From positions 1 through 33,936 of the forward strand of contig JAFQNW010000039.1 of the NCBI GenBank assembly GCA_017420875.1: DNA of 33,936 nucleotides, written 5' to 3'. The notes beneath the pieces are model-generated. The model saw only the letters and a program-made list of their open reading frames with translations, did not search any database and was not told where the DNA came from. Below are positions 17,187-25,372 of this stretch, one piece after another. Position numbers and translations under genes: made by a program. The stretch is from Bacteroidaceae bacterium. GTDB lineage: Bacteria > Bacteroidota > Bacteroidia > Bacteroidales > Bacteroidaceae. Numbering within the stretch: position 1 is the first letter of the stretch; each line of letters begins with the position of its first letter.

Positions 17187-17204
17187 TAATACCTATCTGT
17201 AAAT

Positions 17205-17624
17205 ATGAATCTTATCGAAATATACAAGCACGAAAAAGAAGGCTACGATCCTTCTTTCATCAGCGACGGATGGCAAGTAGCTTTCCTGAATTATGCCGAA
17301 GCCGAAACCTTGGAGTGTATCGAGAAGTTAGACATACACTATCTGACCGACGAGGTTTTTGTACTCTTGAATGGCACTGCCGTATTGATTGCAGCCGACA
17401 TTCAAGACAACCAAATCAGTTACGATCTAATCAACATGCAACCGGGTATTATCTACAACATCCCGAAAAACACTTGGCATAAGATAGCCATGTACGAAGG
17501 AAGCAAAGTGTGTATTGTGGAGAAAACAAACACTCACCTCGGCGATTTCGAATTCTACAATTTGTCAGAAGAGCAAAAAGCAGACCTACGTCGTGCTGTT
17601 AACCAACTAATCACAGAAAAATAA
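17205..17624 (+). CDS. Small single-domain cupin-like protein
   Basis: A 139-residue soluble protein with a cupin-like beta-barrel pattern. The first motif region is HYLTDEVFVLLNG (His45, Glu50, Gly57) and the second is IPKNTWHKI (Pro88, His92), with strands between them (VLIAADIQDN, YDLINMQPG). Such barrels often bind sugars, nucleotide sugars or metals, or act as epimerases or isomerases. Only some of the usual metal-binding histidines are seen, so metal binding is uncertain. The last ~30 residues are helical and charged. It begins 18 bases after the GRE stop and ends 22 bases before the second GH92 gene, so it belongs to the operon. It may prepare the GRE substrate or convert its product, but that is inference. 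Confidence 0.65.
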   Translation: MNLIEIYKHEKEGYDPSFISDGWQVAFLNYAEAETLECIEKLDIHYLTDEVFVLLNGTAVLIAADIQDNQISYDLINMQPGIIYNIPKNTWHKIAMYEGSKVCIVEKTNTHLGDFEFYNLSEEQKADLRRAVNQLITEK

Positions 17625-17646
17625 TCACTTACAAATATCCCAACCT

Positions 17647-20334
17647 ATGAAGAAATTATTCCAATCAAGTCTTTTGATTCTATCGGTACTATGCTTCATC
17701 TCCTGTTCTGAGAAAGGAACACAGAATGCTGATGGACAGCGAGCATTTGCCGATTACGTAGACACCCGTTACGGAGCCGAAGCCTGGAAGGGTAAATCAA
17801 CCCTCAGTACTCCCGAAGAGCCCAAAGGCTTTGTATATCCGGGGGTAGGGCATACCAATCCGATGATGCAACTCACTCCTCAGACGGTAAAGACCGACAG
17901 ACCCTATTATTCTTCGGACCCTTTGCTTCAAGGTTTCCGCGCCAGCCACTACCCTAACGGTACCGCCATGTCCGAATATGGAGCCATTACCATCATGCCT
18001 TTGGTAGGTGAGCTGAATGCCCGTCCGCACGAACGTGCCTCCGACTATTCGCACGACAAGGAAATTGCCAAGCCTTATTATTATTCGGTGATGCTGGAAG
18101 ACTACAACATCCAGACCGAATTGACAGGTGTATCCAAAGCCGGCATCTTGCGATTTACTTTCCCGGCTTCCGAACAAGCACATATCGTAATTGATAATCC
18201 TCGTAGTGAATTCGAAAACTTCTTCCGTGTAATCCCGGAAAGAAACGAAATCGAAGGTTATATTACAAACGCCGGACGTGTGGGTAATCAAGGTTATACC
18301 GGACGTGAATTTGCCAGCTACTTCGTGGCTCGTTTCGACAAGCCATTCGAAGTGTATGGTGTGACTCCCGAACCAGAATATGGCCCTAACCCGATTCTGT
18401 TCCCTGAAGGCTTGAAAGGCGAATATTTTGCTAACAATCGCTGGGAAGGTACTCCAGTGGTTACTCGAGTGGACGAAGATGTGAACTTCTATTGGGAAGG
18501 AGAACCGGCCAAGGGTGTTCCTGCCGACCGATTCTCGGTGAGATACACCGGTAAATTTAAAGCTAGAGCTACCGGCAAACACATCTTCTATGCTATTACT
18601 GATGATTATGTCCGTTTGCATATCAACGGGAAGACCGTTATCGATTCGAAGAAGACCCGCAGAGTAATGCCTGACCTCTACTCTATTCAGCTAAAAGCCG
18701 GTGATGAACTCGATGTCCAAATGGAGTATGCAGAGAACACTCGCGACGCTACCATGCACCTAGGTGTACTTGAACCCGAGACACGTACCGCTGAAAAATT
18801 GGCCAAGATGGCTCAGAAAGGCTCCGAAGCCTCAGGTGTGTACATCTCGTTCAAGACCAAGGAGAACGAACAAGTTAATATGAAGGTGGGTACCTCATTT
18901 ATCCACTTCAACCAAGCAAGAGCCAATTTAGATGCGGAAATCGGTGCCAAGAATTTCGATCAGATAGCTGCACTTGGCAAAGAAACCTGGAACAAGGCCA
19001 TCGGTAAAATCCAAATAGAAAGTACCGAACGTAACAAGGAAATCTTCTACACCGCCATGCAACGTGTGCAACTCACACCGCGTCAGTTTACCGAAGACGG
19101 TTACCATTATAGTGCCTTCAACGGAAGAGTGATGCCGGGTATCATGTACACCGATTTCTCGCTTTGGGATACTTTTCGTGCCTTGCATCCATTGCTAATC
19201 TTCCTCGATCCAGATAAGGTGAACGACATGATTGAAGCTTTGCTCAATTCCTACGACGAAGGTGGATGGATTCCCAAATGGCCTAGTCCGGGCTATTCAA
19301 ACATCATGCACGGTACCCATGGTGACGCCGTGATTGCCGATGCATACGTCAAAGGTGTCCGTGGTTACGATCACGAAAAGGCTCTCGAAGCCATGATGAA
19401 GAACGCCACTCAACCGGGAACCGGACACTACATTGCTCGTCTGGGTATTCAGGATTTCATCAAGTTGGGATATGTTCCAACCGACAAATGGGGTGAATCT
19501 GTTATCCGTACTTTGGAGTTCTCATACGATGACTTCTGTATTGCTCAGATGGCCAAATTAATGGGCAAGGAAGACATTTATAACGATCTGATGAAGCGTT
19601 CAATGAACTACATCAACGTGCTCGATCCTGAAACCAAGTTTATCCGCGGACGCAACAGCGATGGTACTTGGCGAGACAAGAAAGACCAAGCCATTAGCTC
19701 ATGGGCACGCGGTACAGAAAGAGACCGTGATACTTATTATCGTAACATCACTTATTTCGTACCTCACGATGTACAAGGTTTGGCCAACTTCATGGGCGGC
19801 AATAAACAATTGGAAGAACATTTGGACTATTTCTTTGCTAACGAGTACTACTATGTAGGCGATGAATTCTCCATGCATTCACCTTATTTGTACAACTACA
19901 TCGGTGCTGCCTGGAAAACTCAAAAGCTCATCCGCGAACTGCTTACCGACAACTTCACCAACGAATTCGGCGGTTTGCCGGGTAACGAAGACTGTGGTCA
20001 GCTTTCTGCTTGGTACATCTTTGGTGCCATGGGATTCTATCCTACCTGTCCAAGTGTGCCTACTTATCAGATTGGTAGTCCGATGTTCGATAAGGTGACA
20101 ATGTCTTTGCCTAATGGTAAAACATTCCAGGTAATCGCTAATAACAACAAACCTGAAAATGTATACATCCAATCGGCAACTTTGAACGGAAAGCCATACA
20201 CCAAGTCATGGATTCACCACGACGACATCATGAATGGCGGTAACATTACATTCGAAATGGGACCTGAGCCTAATAAAGAATGGGGATGCCAACCGGAAGA
20301 TATCCATCCTTCCATTAGCAAACCTATCAACTAA
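17647..20334 (+). CDS. GH92 exo-alpha-mannosidase lipoprotein with inserted PA14 domain
   Basis: An 895-residue GH92 member. The lipobox FISC (Cys20) marks a surface or periplasmic lipoprotein, followed by the family start YVDTRYG. A PA14 domain is inserted at about residues 255-377, within the N-terminal beta-sandwich; it starts at GLKGEYFANNRWEG and contains YAITDDYVRLHINGK. It accounts for the ~130 extra residues over the first GH92. PA14 domains often bind carbohydrate or extend the substrate pocket. The catalytic domain keeps the general-acid Glu740 in GDEFSMHSPYLYN (usually GNEP) and the base region GNEDCGQLSAW with Asp782. The two GH92 genes differ enough that they probably act on different linkages or on chain ends versus branches. 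The GH28-like gene follows after 22 bases. Confidence 0.92.
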   Translation: MKKLFQSSLLILSVLCFISCSEKGTQNADGQRAFADYVDTRYGAEAWKGKSTLSTPEEPKGFVYPGVGHTNPMMQLTPQTVKTDRPYYSSDPLLQGFRASHYPNGTAMSEYGAITIMPLVGELNARPHERASDYSHDKEIAKPYYYSVMLEDYNIQTELTGVSKAGILRFTFPASEQAHIVIDNPRSEFENFFRVIPERNEIEGYITNAGRVGNQGYTGREFASYFVARFDKPFEVYGVTPEPEYGPNPILFPEGLKGEYFANNRWEGTPVVTRVDEDVNFYWEGEPAKGVPADRFSVRYTGKFKARATGKHIFYAITDDYVRLHINGKTVIDSKKTRRVMPDLYSIQLKAGDELDVQMEYAENTRDATMHLGVLEPETRTAEKLAKMAQKGSEASGVYISFKTKENEQVNMKVGTSFIHFNQARANLDAEIGAKNFDQIAALGKETWNKAIGKIQIESTERNKEIFYTAMQRVQLTPRQFTEDGYHYSAFNGRVMPGIMYTDFSLWDTFRALHPLLIFLDPDKVNDMIEALLNSYDEGGWIPKWPSPGYSNIMHGTHGDAVIADAYVKGVRGYDHEKALEAMMKNATQPGTGHYIARLGIQDFIKLGYVPTDKWGESVIRTLEFSYDDFCIAQMAKLMGKEDIYNDLMKRSMNYINVLDPETKFIRGRNSDGTWRDKKDQAISSWARGTERDRDTYYRNITYFVPHDVQGLANFMGGNKQLEEHLDYFFANEYYYVGDEFSMHSPYLYNYIGAAWKTQKLIRELLTDNFTNEFGGLPGNEDCGQLSAWYIFGAMGFYPTCPSVPTYQIGSPMFDKVTMSLPNGKTFQVIANNNKPENVYIQSATLNGKPYTKSWIHHDDIMNGGNITFEMGPEPNKEWGCQPEDIHPSISKPIN

Positions 20335-20356
20335 TCATTTTATATATTAAATAATT

Positions 20357-21793
20357 ATGATACGAAATATTGCAAAAATTTTATTTGTAAGCTTATTACT
20401 ATTGACTGCTACAGTCGTTAAAGCCGAAAAAATAATTACTGTTACCGACATGAATGTTGTCGGTGACGGTACTACCCTAAATACAAAAGCCATCCAAAAG
20501 GCCATTGACTTTGCCCATGCACAAAAAGGTGGTGGTTGCGTAGTTTTTCCAAAAGGCAAATACCTGACTGGTACTTTGGTCATGAAGTCGAATGTTACAC
20601 TTAAGATCGAAAAGGATGCGATCATTCTGGGTAGCACCAATCCATACGACTATTATGCACTTGAAGAAACCAAAGGTAAGGACAACTCGGCTTTGGCATT
20701 GATTGTTGCTGATAAGGTTCAAAACATCAAAATTATTGGCGAAGGCCTAATTGATGGTAACGGACGCGAGTTGGCTTTGAACATCGATAGCTTGCATCAC
20801 ATTGGCGAACGCGTAGACCCTAACTATACCACTCGTCTGAATCGTCCGAACGAAACCATGCGTCCCAAGTTGTTCTTCATGTCGAATAGCGAAAACATCC
20901 TTGTCGAAGGTCTTCAACTCAAGAACAGTGCCTGCTGGGGATTGTCGTTTGACCGTTGCAACAACCTAACCTTGAAATATCTTTATTTTGAAAACCGTGC
21001 TTATTGGAACAACGATGGCATCGATGTGACCGATGGCAAGCATGTACGCATCTCGCACTGTTACATCAACTCGGCTGACGATGGTATTTGCTTGAAGTCC
21101 TATCACGTAGGTGAGTATTGCGATGACATCGAGATTTCCGATTGTGAAATCATCAGTAGTGCCAGTGCCGTGAAGTTCGGTACCGCCTCATGGGGTGGCT
21201 TCAAGAACATCATCGTTCGTAATATCAAGGTGAAAGATACTTATCGTTCAGCCATTGCCATCGAATGTGTAGATGGTGGACATATCGACAATGTTTTGGT
21301 GGATAACATTCATGCCGAAAATACCGGCAATGCCATCTTCATCCGCCTGGGACATCGATATAACGAAAAGCCGGGTACTTTGAAGAATGTGACTATCCGC
21401 AACCTTTATGTAGACATCCCATTCGGGCGTCCGGACGAAGGATACGACATGTATGGTCCTGCTCTCAGCTTCTTCCACAACCCGATTCCTAGCTCCATTA
21501 CCGGTATACCGGGACATTGTGTAGAAAACGTTACCCTCGAAAACATCGAAGTTCTCTGCCCAGGCAAAGCAAGTAAGGGTATGGCTTATGTTCCATTGAG
21601 CCGTATTGATAAAATCCCGGAAAACATTGAGAAATATCCGGAATTCTCTATGTTTGGAGAGCTGCCGGCGTATGGAATCTTTGTACGTCACGTCCGTGGT
21701 TTGACAATAAAGAACGTGCAATATAAACTAAAGGCACACGACTTCCGTCCTCCTTATGTATTCGATGATGTAGAAGGTCTGAAACAAGAATAA
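20357..21793 (+). CDS. GH28-like right-handed beta-helix glycoside hydrolase
   Basis: A 478-residue exported protein with signal peptide (cleavage near VVKA), then a pectate-lyase-like beta-helix starting VTDMNVVGDGTTLNTKAIQKAI, the usual GH28 entry. Two acidic motifs are in place: NNDGID (Asp220) and SADDGICLKS (Asp241/Asp242), matching NTDG and (G/Q)DD of polygalacturonases. The next GH28 motifs, GHG with its catalytic-site His and RIK, are not seen; the matching area reads SSASAVKFGTASWGG and IAIECVDGG. It may be an exo-acting galacturonidase or rhamnogalacturonan-type enzyme of a divergent subgroup, or act on another uronic acid or sugar. It closes the operon that begins with the first GH92, and a long non-coding leader for SusC follows. 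Confidence 0.8.
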   Translation: MIRNIAKILFVSLLLLTATVVKAEKIITVTDMNVVGDGTTLNTKAIQKAIDFAHAQKGGGCVVFPKGKYLTGTLVMKSNVTLKIEKDAIILGSTNPYDYYALEETKGKDNSALALIVADKVQNIKIIGEGLIDGNGRELALNIDSLHHIGERVDPNYTTRLNRPNETMRPKLFFMSNSENILVEGLQLKNSACWGLSFDRCNNLTLKYLYFENRAYWNNDGIDVTDGKHVRISHCYINSADDGICLKSYHVGEYCDDIEISDCEIISSASAVKFGTASWGGFKNIIVRNIKVKDTYRSAIAIECVDGGHIDNVLVDNIHAENTGNAIFIRLGHRYNEKPGTLKNVTIRNLYVDIPFGRPDEGYDMYGPALSFFHNPIPSSITGIPGHCVENVTLENIEVLCPGKASKGMAYVPLSRIDKIPENIEKYPEFSMFGELPAYGIFVRHVRGLTIKNVQYKLKAHDFRPPYVFDDVEGLKQE

Positions 21794-21845
21794 TCAATTT
21801 TAACATTGTTTAAGTAAGGATTTAAAGACACAAAGTTATGTTTTT

Positions 21846-21879
21846 ACTGGTAGAGAGTTTTTACAAACTCTATACCAGT
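21846..21879. other. Hairpin in the SusC leader
   Basis: ACTGGTAGAGAGTTT pairs with AAACTCTATACCAGT across a 4-base loop, 14 of 15 positions matched. It starts 53 bases after the GH28-like stop. No T run follows directly, so it may be an RNA stabiliser or attenuator, or a partial terminator. Confidence 0.55.
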
Positions 21880-22040
21880 GTCTTAACACACTTTAGACCA
21901 TCCAAATAATTAAACAAACAATAGGCTTACATAAGCAAGTTAATATATATTTTACATAGTTTTAAGAGAGTTTGATAACGCTAGTACTAATGATTAATAA
22001 CTATTTGCCTATGAAACAAGACTAATAAGTTATCATTTAG

Positions 22041-22080
22041 AAATCAATGATTTAAATAATTGAATTACTTAAATCAATGA
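22041..22080. promoter_or_regulatory. Direct repeat AAATCAATGA, 30 bp apart, before SusC
   Basis: Two identical 10-mers start exactly 30 bp apart (three helical turns). The first is part of the odd-centred palindrome AAATCAATGATTT (22041-22053). This spacing would suit two molecules of one regulator bound on the same DNA face. The protein that binds is unknown; the two AraC regulators of the locus are candidates. Confidence 0.4.
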
Positions 22081-22154
22081 ATAGTGAATAAGCACTGTTT
22101 ATATAACCTGTAATTTAACAAAATGTTATGAATTTAAACTATTTTAACAAAATA

Positions 22155-22161
22155 GGGGGGG
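22155..22161 (+). repeat. G7 homopolymer at the probable SusC start
   Basis: Seven G residues lie nine codons into a short frame that starts at the ATG at 22128. With seven G that frame stops after 15 codons. With eight G (or five) it would run straight into the SusC frame and add a basic n-region to the signal peptide. See the SusC entry. Confidence 0.7.
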
Positions 22162-22198
22162 TAATCCTATCCTAAAGACAATTGCATCAAGTAGTAAG

Positions 22199-25100
22199 AT
22201 GGTTGCAGCATGCATGTTGATATCTTCTATTTCAATTTCTGCAACTGCATCATCAAACAATGCAGAATTATCATCCAATATTGAAAAGGCCGTTTTACAA
22301 ACAGACAAAATCACCATTACCGGTGTTGTCTTTGACGAAAACAACGAACCTGTAATTGGTGCAAACGTAACTGAAGTTGGTACTACTAACGGTATCATTA
22401 CTGACTTCGACGGTAACTTTTCTTTAAATGTAGCTAAAGGTAGCTCTATTCAAATTTCTTACATCGGTTATCAAACTCAAACGATCAAGGTGACAAGTAA
22501 TCAAAAACTTGTTATTAACTTGGAAGTTGACAGACAATCATTGGACGAAGTTGTGGTTGTAGGTTATGGTAGTGTCAAGAAACAAAACTTGACCGGTTCT
22601 GTATCTAAGATTACAGACGAATCAATGACAGATCGTCCTATCGCTACTTTGGGCGAAGCTTTCCAAGGTCAATTAGCCGGTGTTAGCTCTGCATCCAGTG
22701 GTGGTGGTCTTCCGGGTGAAGAACTTTCTATCCGTATCCGTGGTATCAACACCATTAACGGTACCAGCAATCCACTTTACGTAATCGATGGTGTACCTCG
22801 CGACAATATGAGTGATCTTAACCCATCGGACATTGCGTCTATCCAAGTATTGAAAGATGCTTCTTCTACAGCTATCTACGGTTCCCGTGGTGCTAGCGGT
22901 GTTATCTTGATTGAAACCAAACAAGGTAAGGGTAAGCCATCTGTTACATTTGATGCATACTATGGTTTCCAGAATGCAGAAAGAACTATGGATTTGTTGG
23001 AAGCAGAAGAATACGTAGCTTTCAATATGTATCGTAGGAACTTGGCTCACTTGCGTGAAGGTGGTTCGATGAAGGATCCAATGTCTGCAAGAAAGTCAGC
23101 AAATCGCATTCCAGACTGGTGGGCTACTACTACAGAATTTACCAACTGGCAACAAGAAATGCTTCAATCAGCTCCTATCCAGAACTACCAAGCTTCTGCT
23201 TCTGCTAAGGCTGATATGGGTAGCATCTTTTTCTCTGTAGGTTACTTGGATCAAGAAGGTATCATTGTTGGTTCTGATTTCAACAAGGTAAACGCTCGTT
23301 TGAATGCTTCTTTGAACATCAGTAAGAACTTCCGCATTGGTTTGAACATGGGTGCTTCTCGTTCAGTACAAAACACCGGTGGCGGTGGTGCCAAGGAATC
23401 TCCTATTCACCATGCATTGATGGAATCACCATTGATTGGTTTGGACGAAGCTACTCGCGACCAAGGTATTCCATCAGCAGACGAAGTAGGTGAAGCATAC
23501 ATTAACCCTTATTTGCGTGCAAAGAATACTTTGAACCAAAACGAATACACACGTATCAATGCCTCTATCTGGGCTGAGTACGATATCATGGAAGGTTTGA
23601 AGTTCAAGACTCAGTACAGCAATACTTACGATGGCTTTAAGAACGAGTATTTCGTTCCTGGAAAGTACAACTACAACTCAGCTAAGACAGAAGGTAGCAG
23701 CAGCTCTTCTAGAACTGACAGTTGGACTCTCCAAAACACATTGACTTACGACAAGACTATCGCAGAAAAGCACGTATTCAACTTCTTATTAGGTCAAAGT
23801 GCAGAAAAGCAAAGCTATTACGACATCAGTGCCAAAGCAACAGACTGGCCATACGATAACTTGAACACATTGAATTTGGCTGCAACTCCAACTGCTGCTT
23901 CTACATCAAAAACTGCATACACTAATGCTTCTTTCTTCGGCCGTGTTAGCTATAACTTCGACGAAAAGTATTTGATTACTGCCAGCATTCGTCGTGACGG
24001 TTCTTCACGTTTCGGTCGCAACAGTAAGTGGGGTACTTTCCCTGCAGTATCTGCTGGTTGGAAGATCAATGAAGAAGCTTTCTTGAAGGATGTAGACTGG
24101 ATTTCATTGTTGAAGCTTCGTGCATCTTGGGGTAAGGCAGGTAATGACAACATCGGTGGTAACTATCCATCAGTAGCTGCCTTGGGAACATACACTACAT
24201 CATGGAACAACGCATTGGTTTCTGGTGCTGCTCCATCGAATATGCCTAACGAAGATTTACAATGGGAAGCAACTAAGTCTTTGAACTTCGGTTTCGACTT
24301 CTCTGCATTCCAGAACCGTTTGCAAGTGAATGTGGACTACTATATCAACAACACAGACAACTTGTTGTTCTCTATGCCTATTCCTCAAACTACCGGTTTC
24401 GGTTCTTACACTACTAACATCGGTAATGTACGTAACACTGGTATCGAATTGGATATCACTTCACACAACATCAACAAGGGTGACTTCAAGTGGACTACCA
24501 ACTTGAACTTGTCTCACAACAAGAACGAAGTTACTGACATGGGTGGTCAAACAGAATTGATTGTTAGTTCATGGAGCCAACGCTATAAAACAGAAATCGG
24601 CAAGCCTCTCAGCCAGTACTTGGCATACAAGAGTGACGGTTTCTTGACACCAGACTGCTTTGACGCTAACGGTAAGGCTATCGTGCCAATCTTGGCTGGC
24701 CAAGAAGAAGGTAACCCTAGATATATAGACCAAAACGGTGACGGTAAGATTACTACAGATGACCAAGTAGTTTGCGGTAACAACTTGCCAGACGTAACAT
24801 TTGGTTTCACCAACAAGTTCTCTTACAAAAATTTTGAATTGAGCGTATTGTTGCAAGGTCAATTGGGTGGCGAAGTTATGTACATCGGTGCTCGTCACAA
24901 CGACATTGCTTCTAACCGTAACACTTACAAGCATTGGTTGACTAGTTACAAGCCTGATTTCGAAGCTTTGTACGGCCCAGGTGAAAACCCAATTCCGGAA
25001 GAATACATCAAGAAGCACGGTATCGACATGAGCTGGGACGGTAAGACTGGTTATGCTTACGGTCAAGCAGGTGGTGGTGTTGCTGATGACCGTCGTATCT

Positions 25101-25351
25101 ACGATGCAACATACTTGCGTATCAAGAACATTACCCTCAGCTACACATTGCCAAAAAGCCTTCTTAACAAGACTTTGTTGAGTAGTGCACGTATCTATGG
25201 TTCTGTTGATAACGTATATACATTTACAGATTATCCAGGTTTCACTCCTGAATCTAATACAAACGGTAGCGGTGCTACAAGAATGGGTGTAGACTATAGT
25301 ACTTATCCATTGAGCCGTCGTTTCATCATGGGTGTTAACTTAGTATTCTAA
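22199..25351 (+). CDS. SusC-family TonB-linked outer-membrane glycan transporter
   Basis: The open frame gives 1050 residues. A carboxypeptidase-regulatory-like domain (ITGVVFDENNEPVIGANV, about residues 40-110) is followed by the TonB box/plug region (LDEVVVVGYGSVKKQN onward, including YVIDGVP and SSTAIYGSRGASGVI) and a beta-barrel ending in a terminal Phe (VNLVF), as expected. It imports oligosaccharides energised by TonB, with SusD as lid. The start is doubtful. From the ATG at 22199 the signal peptide lacks basic residues, and no ATG exists further upstream in this frame before a stop. An upstream ATG at 22128 is one base out of frame across a G7 tract; restoring the frame would add 24 residues with several Lys. 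Codon use is strongly biased (GGT, CGT, TTG, AAC), suggesting high expression. SusD follows after 21 bases. Confidence 0.9.
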   Translation: MVAACMLISSISISATASSNNAELSSNIEKAVLQTDKITITGVVFDENNEPVIGANVTEVGTTNGIITDFDGNFSLNVAKGSSIQISYIGYQTQTIKVTSNQKLVINLEVDRQSLDEVVVVGYGSVKKQNLTGSVSKITDESMTDRPIATLGEAFQGQLAGVSSASSGGGLPGEELSIRIRGINTINGTSNPLYVIDGVPRDNMSDLNPSDIASIQVLKDASSTAIYGSRGASGVILIETKQGKGKPSVTFDAYYGFQNAERTMDLLEAEEYVAFNMYRRNLAHLREGGSMKDPMSARKSANRIPDWWATTTEFTNWQQEMLQSAPIQNYQASASAKADMGSIFFSVGYLDQEGIIVGSDFNKVNARLNASLNISKNFRIGLNMGASRSVQNTGGGGAKESPIHHALMESPLIGLDEATRDQGIPSADEVGEAYINPYLRAKNTLNQNEYTRINASIWAEYDIMEGLKFKTQYSNTYDGFKNEYFVPGKYNYNSAKTEGSSSSSRTDSWTLQNTLTYDKTIAEKHVFNFLLGQSAEKQSYYDISAKATDWPYDNLNTLNLAATPTAASTSKTAYTNASFFGRVSYNFDEKYLITASIRRDGSSRFGRNSKWGTFPAVSAGWKINEEAFLKDVDWISLLKLRASWGKAGNDNIGGNYPSVAALGTYTTSWNNALVSGAAPSNMPNEDLQWEATKSLNFGFDFSAFQNRLQVNVDYYINNTDNLLFSMPIPQTTGFGSYTTNIGNVRNTGIELDITSHNINKGDFKWTTNLNLSHNKNEVTDMGGQTELIVSSWSQRYKTEIGKPLSQYLAYKSDGFLTPDCFDANGKAIVPILAGQEEGNPRYIDQNGDGKITTDDQVVCGNNLPDVTFGFTNKFSYKNFELSVLLQGQLGGEVMYIGARHNDIASNRNTYKHWLTSYKPDFEALYGPGENPIPEEYIKKHGIDMSWDGKTGYAYGQAGGGVADDRRIYDATYLRIKNITLSYTLPKSLLNKTLLSSARIYGSVDNVYTFTDYPGFTPESNTNGSGATRMGVDYSTYPLSRRFIMGVNLVF

Positions 25352-25372
25352 TAAAAAAAGTATTTTAAAGAT

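Larger units (their letters stand above)
21794..22198 (+). promoter_or_regulatory. 405-bp AT-rich leader of the SusC/SusD pair
   Basis: Apart from a short out-of-frame peptide start at 22128, no gene is visible. The leader holds a strong hairpin (21846-21879), a direct repeat AAATCAATGA at 22041-22050 and 22071-22080, and a G7 tract at 22155-22161. I see no convincing TAnnTTTG box, so the promoter may lie within it with a weak match, or SusC may be read through from the upstream operon. Long susC leaders in Bacteroidota can host antisense or attenuation control; that is not shown here. Confidence 0.45.

Noticed and set aside
17205-17624. YfiD/GrcA-type glycyl radical spare-part protein next to the GRE
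   Set aside because: The 139-residue product has no RVxGY-like glycyl loop and shows a cupin strand pattern.
17797-18621. 274-codon minus-strand frame inside the second GH92 gene
   Set aside because: Antisense shadow of the GH92/PA14 coding sequence, with no recognisable motif or start signal.
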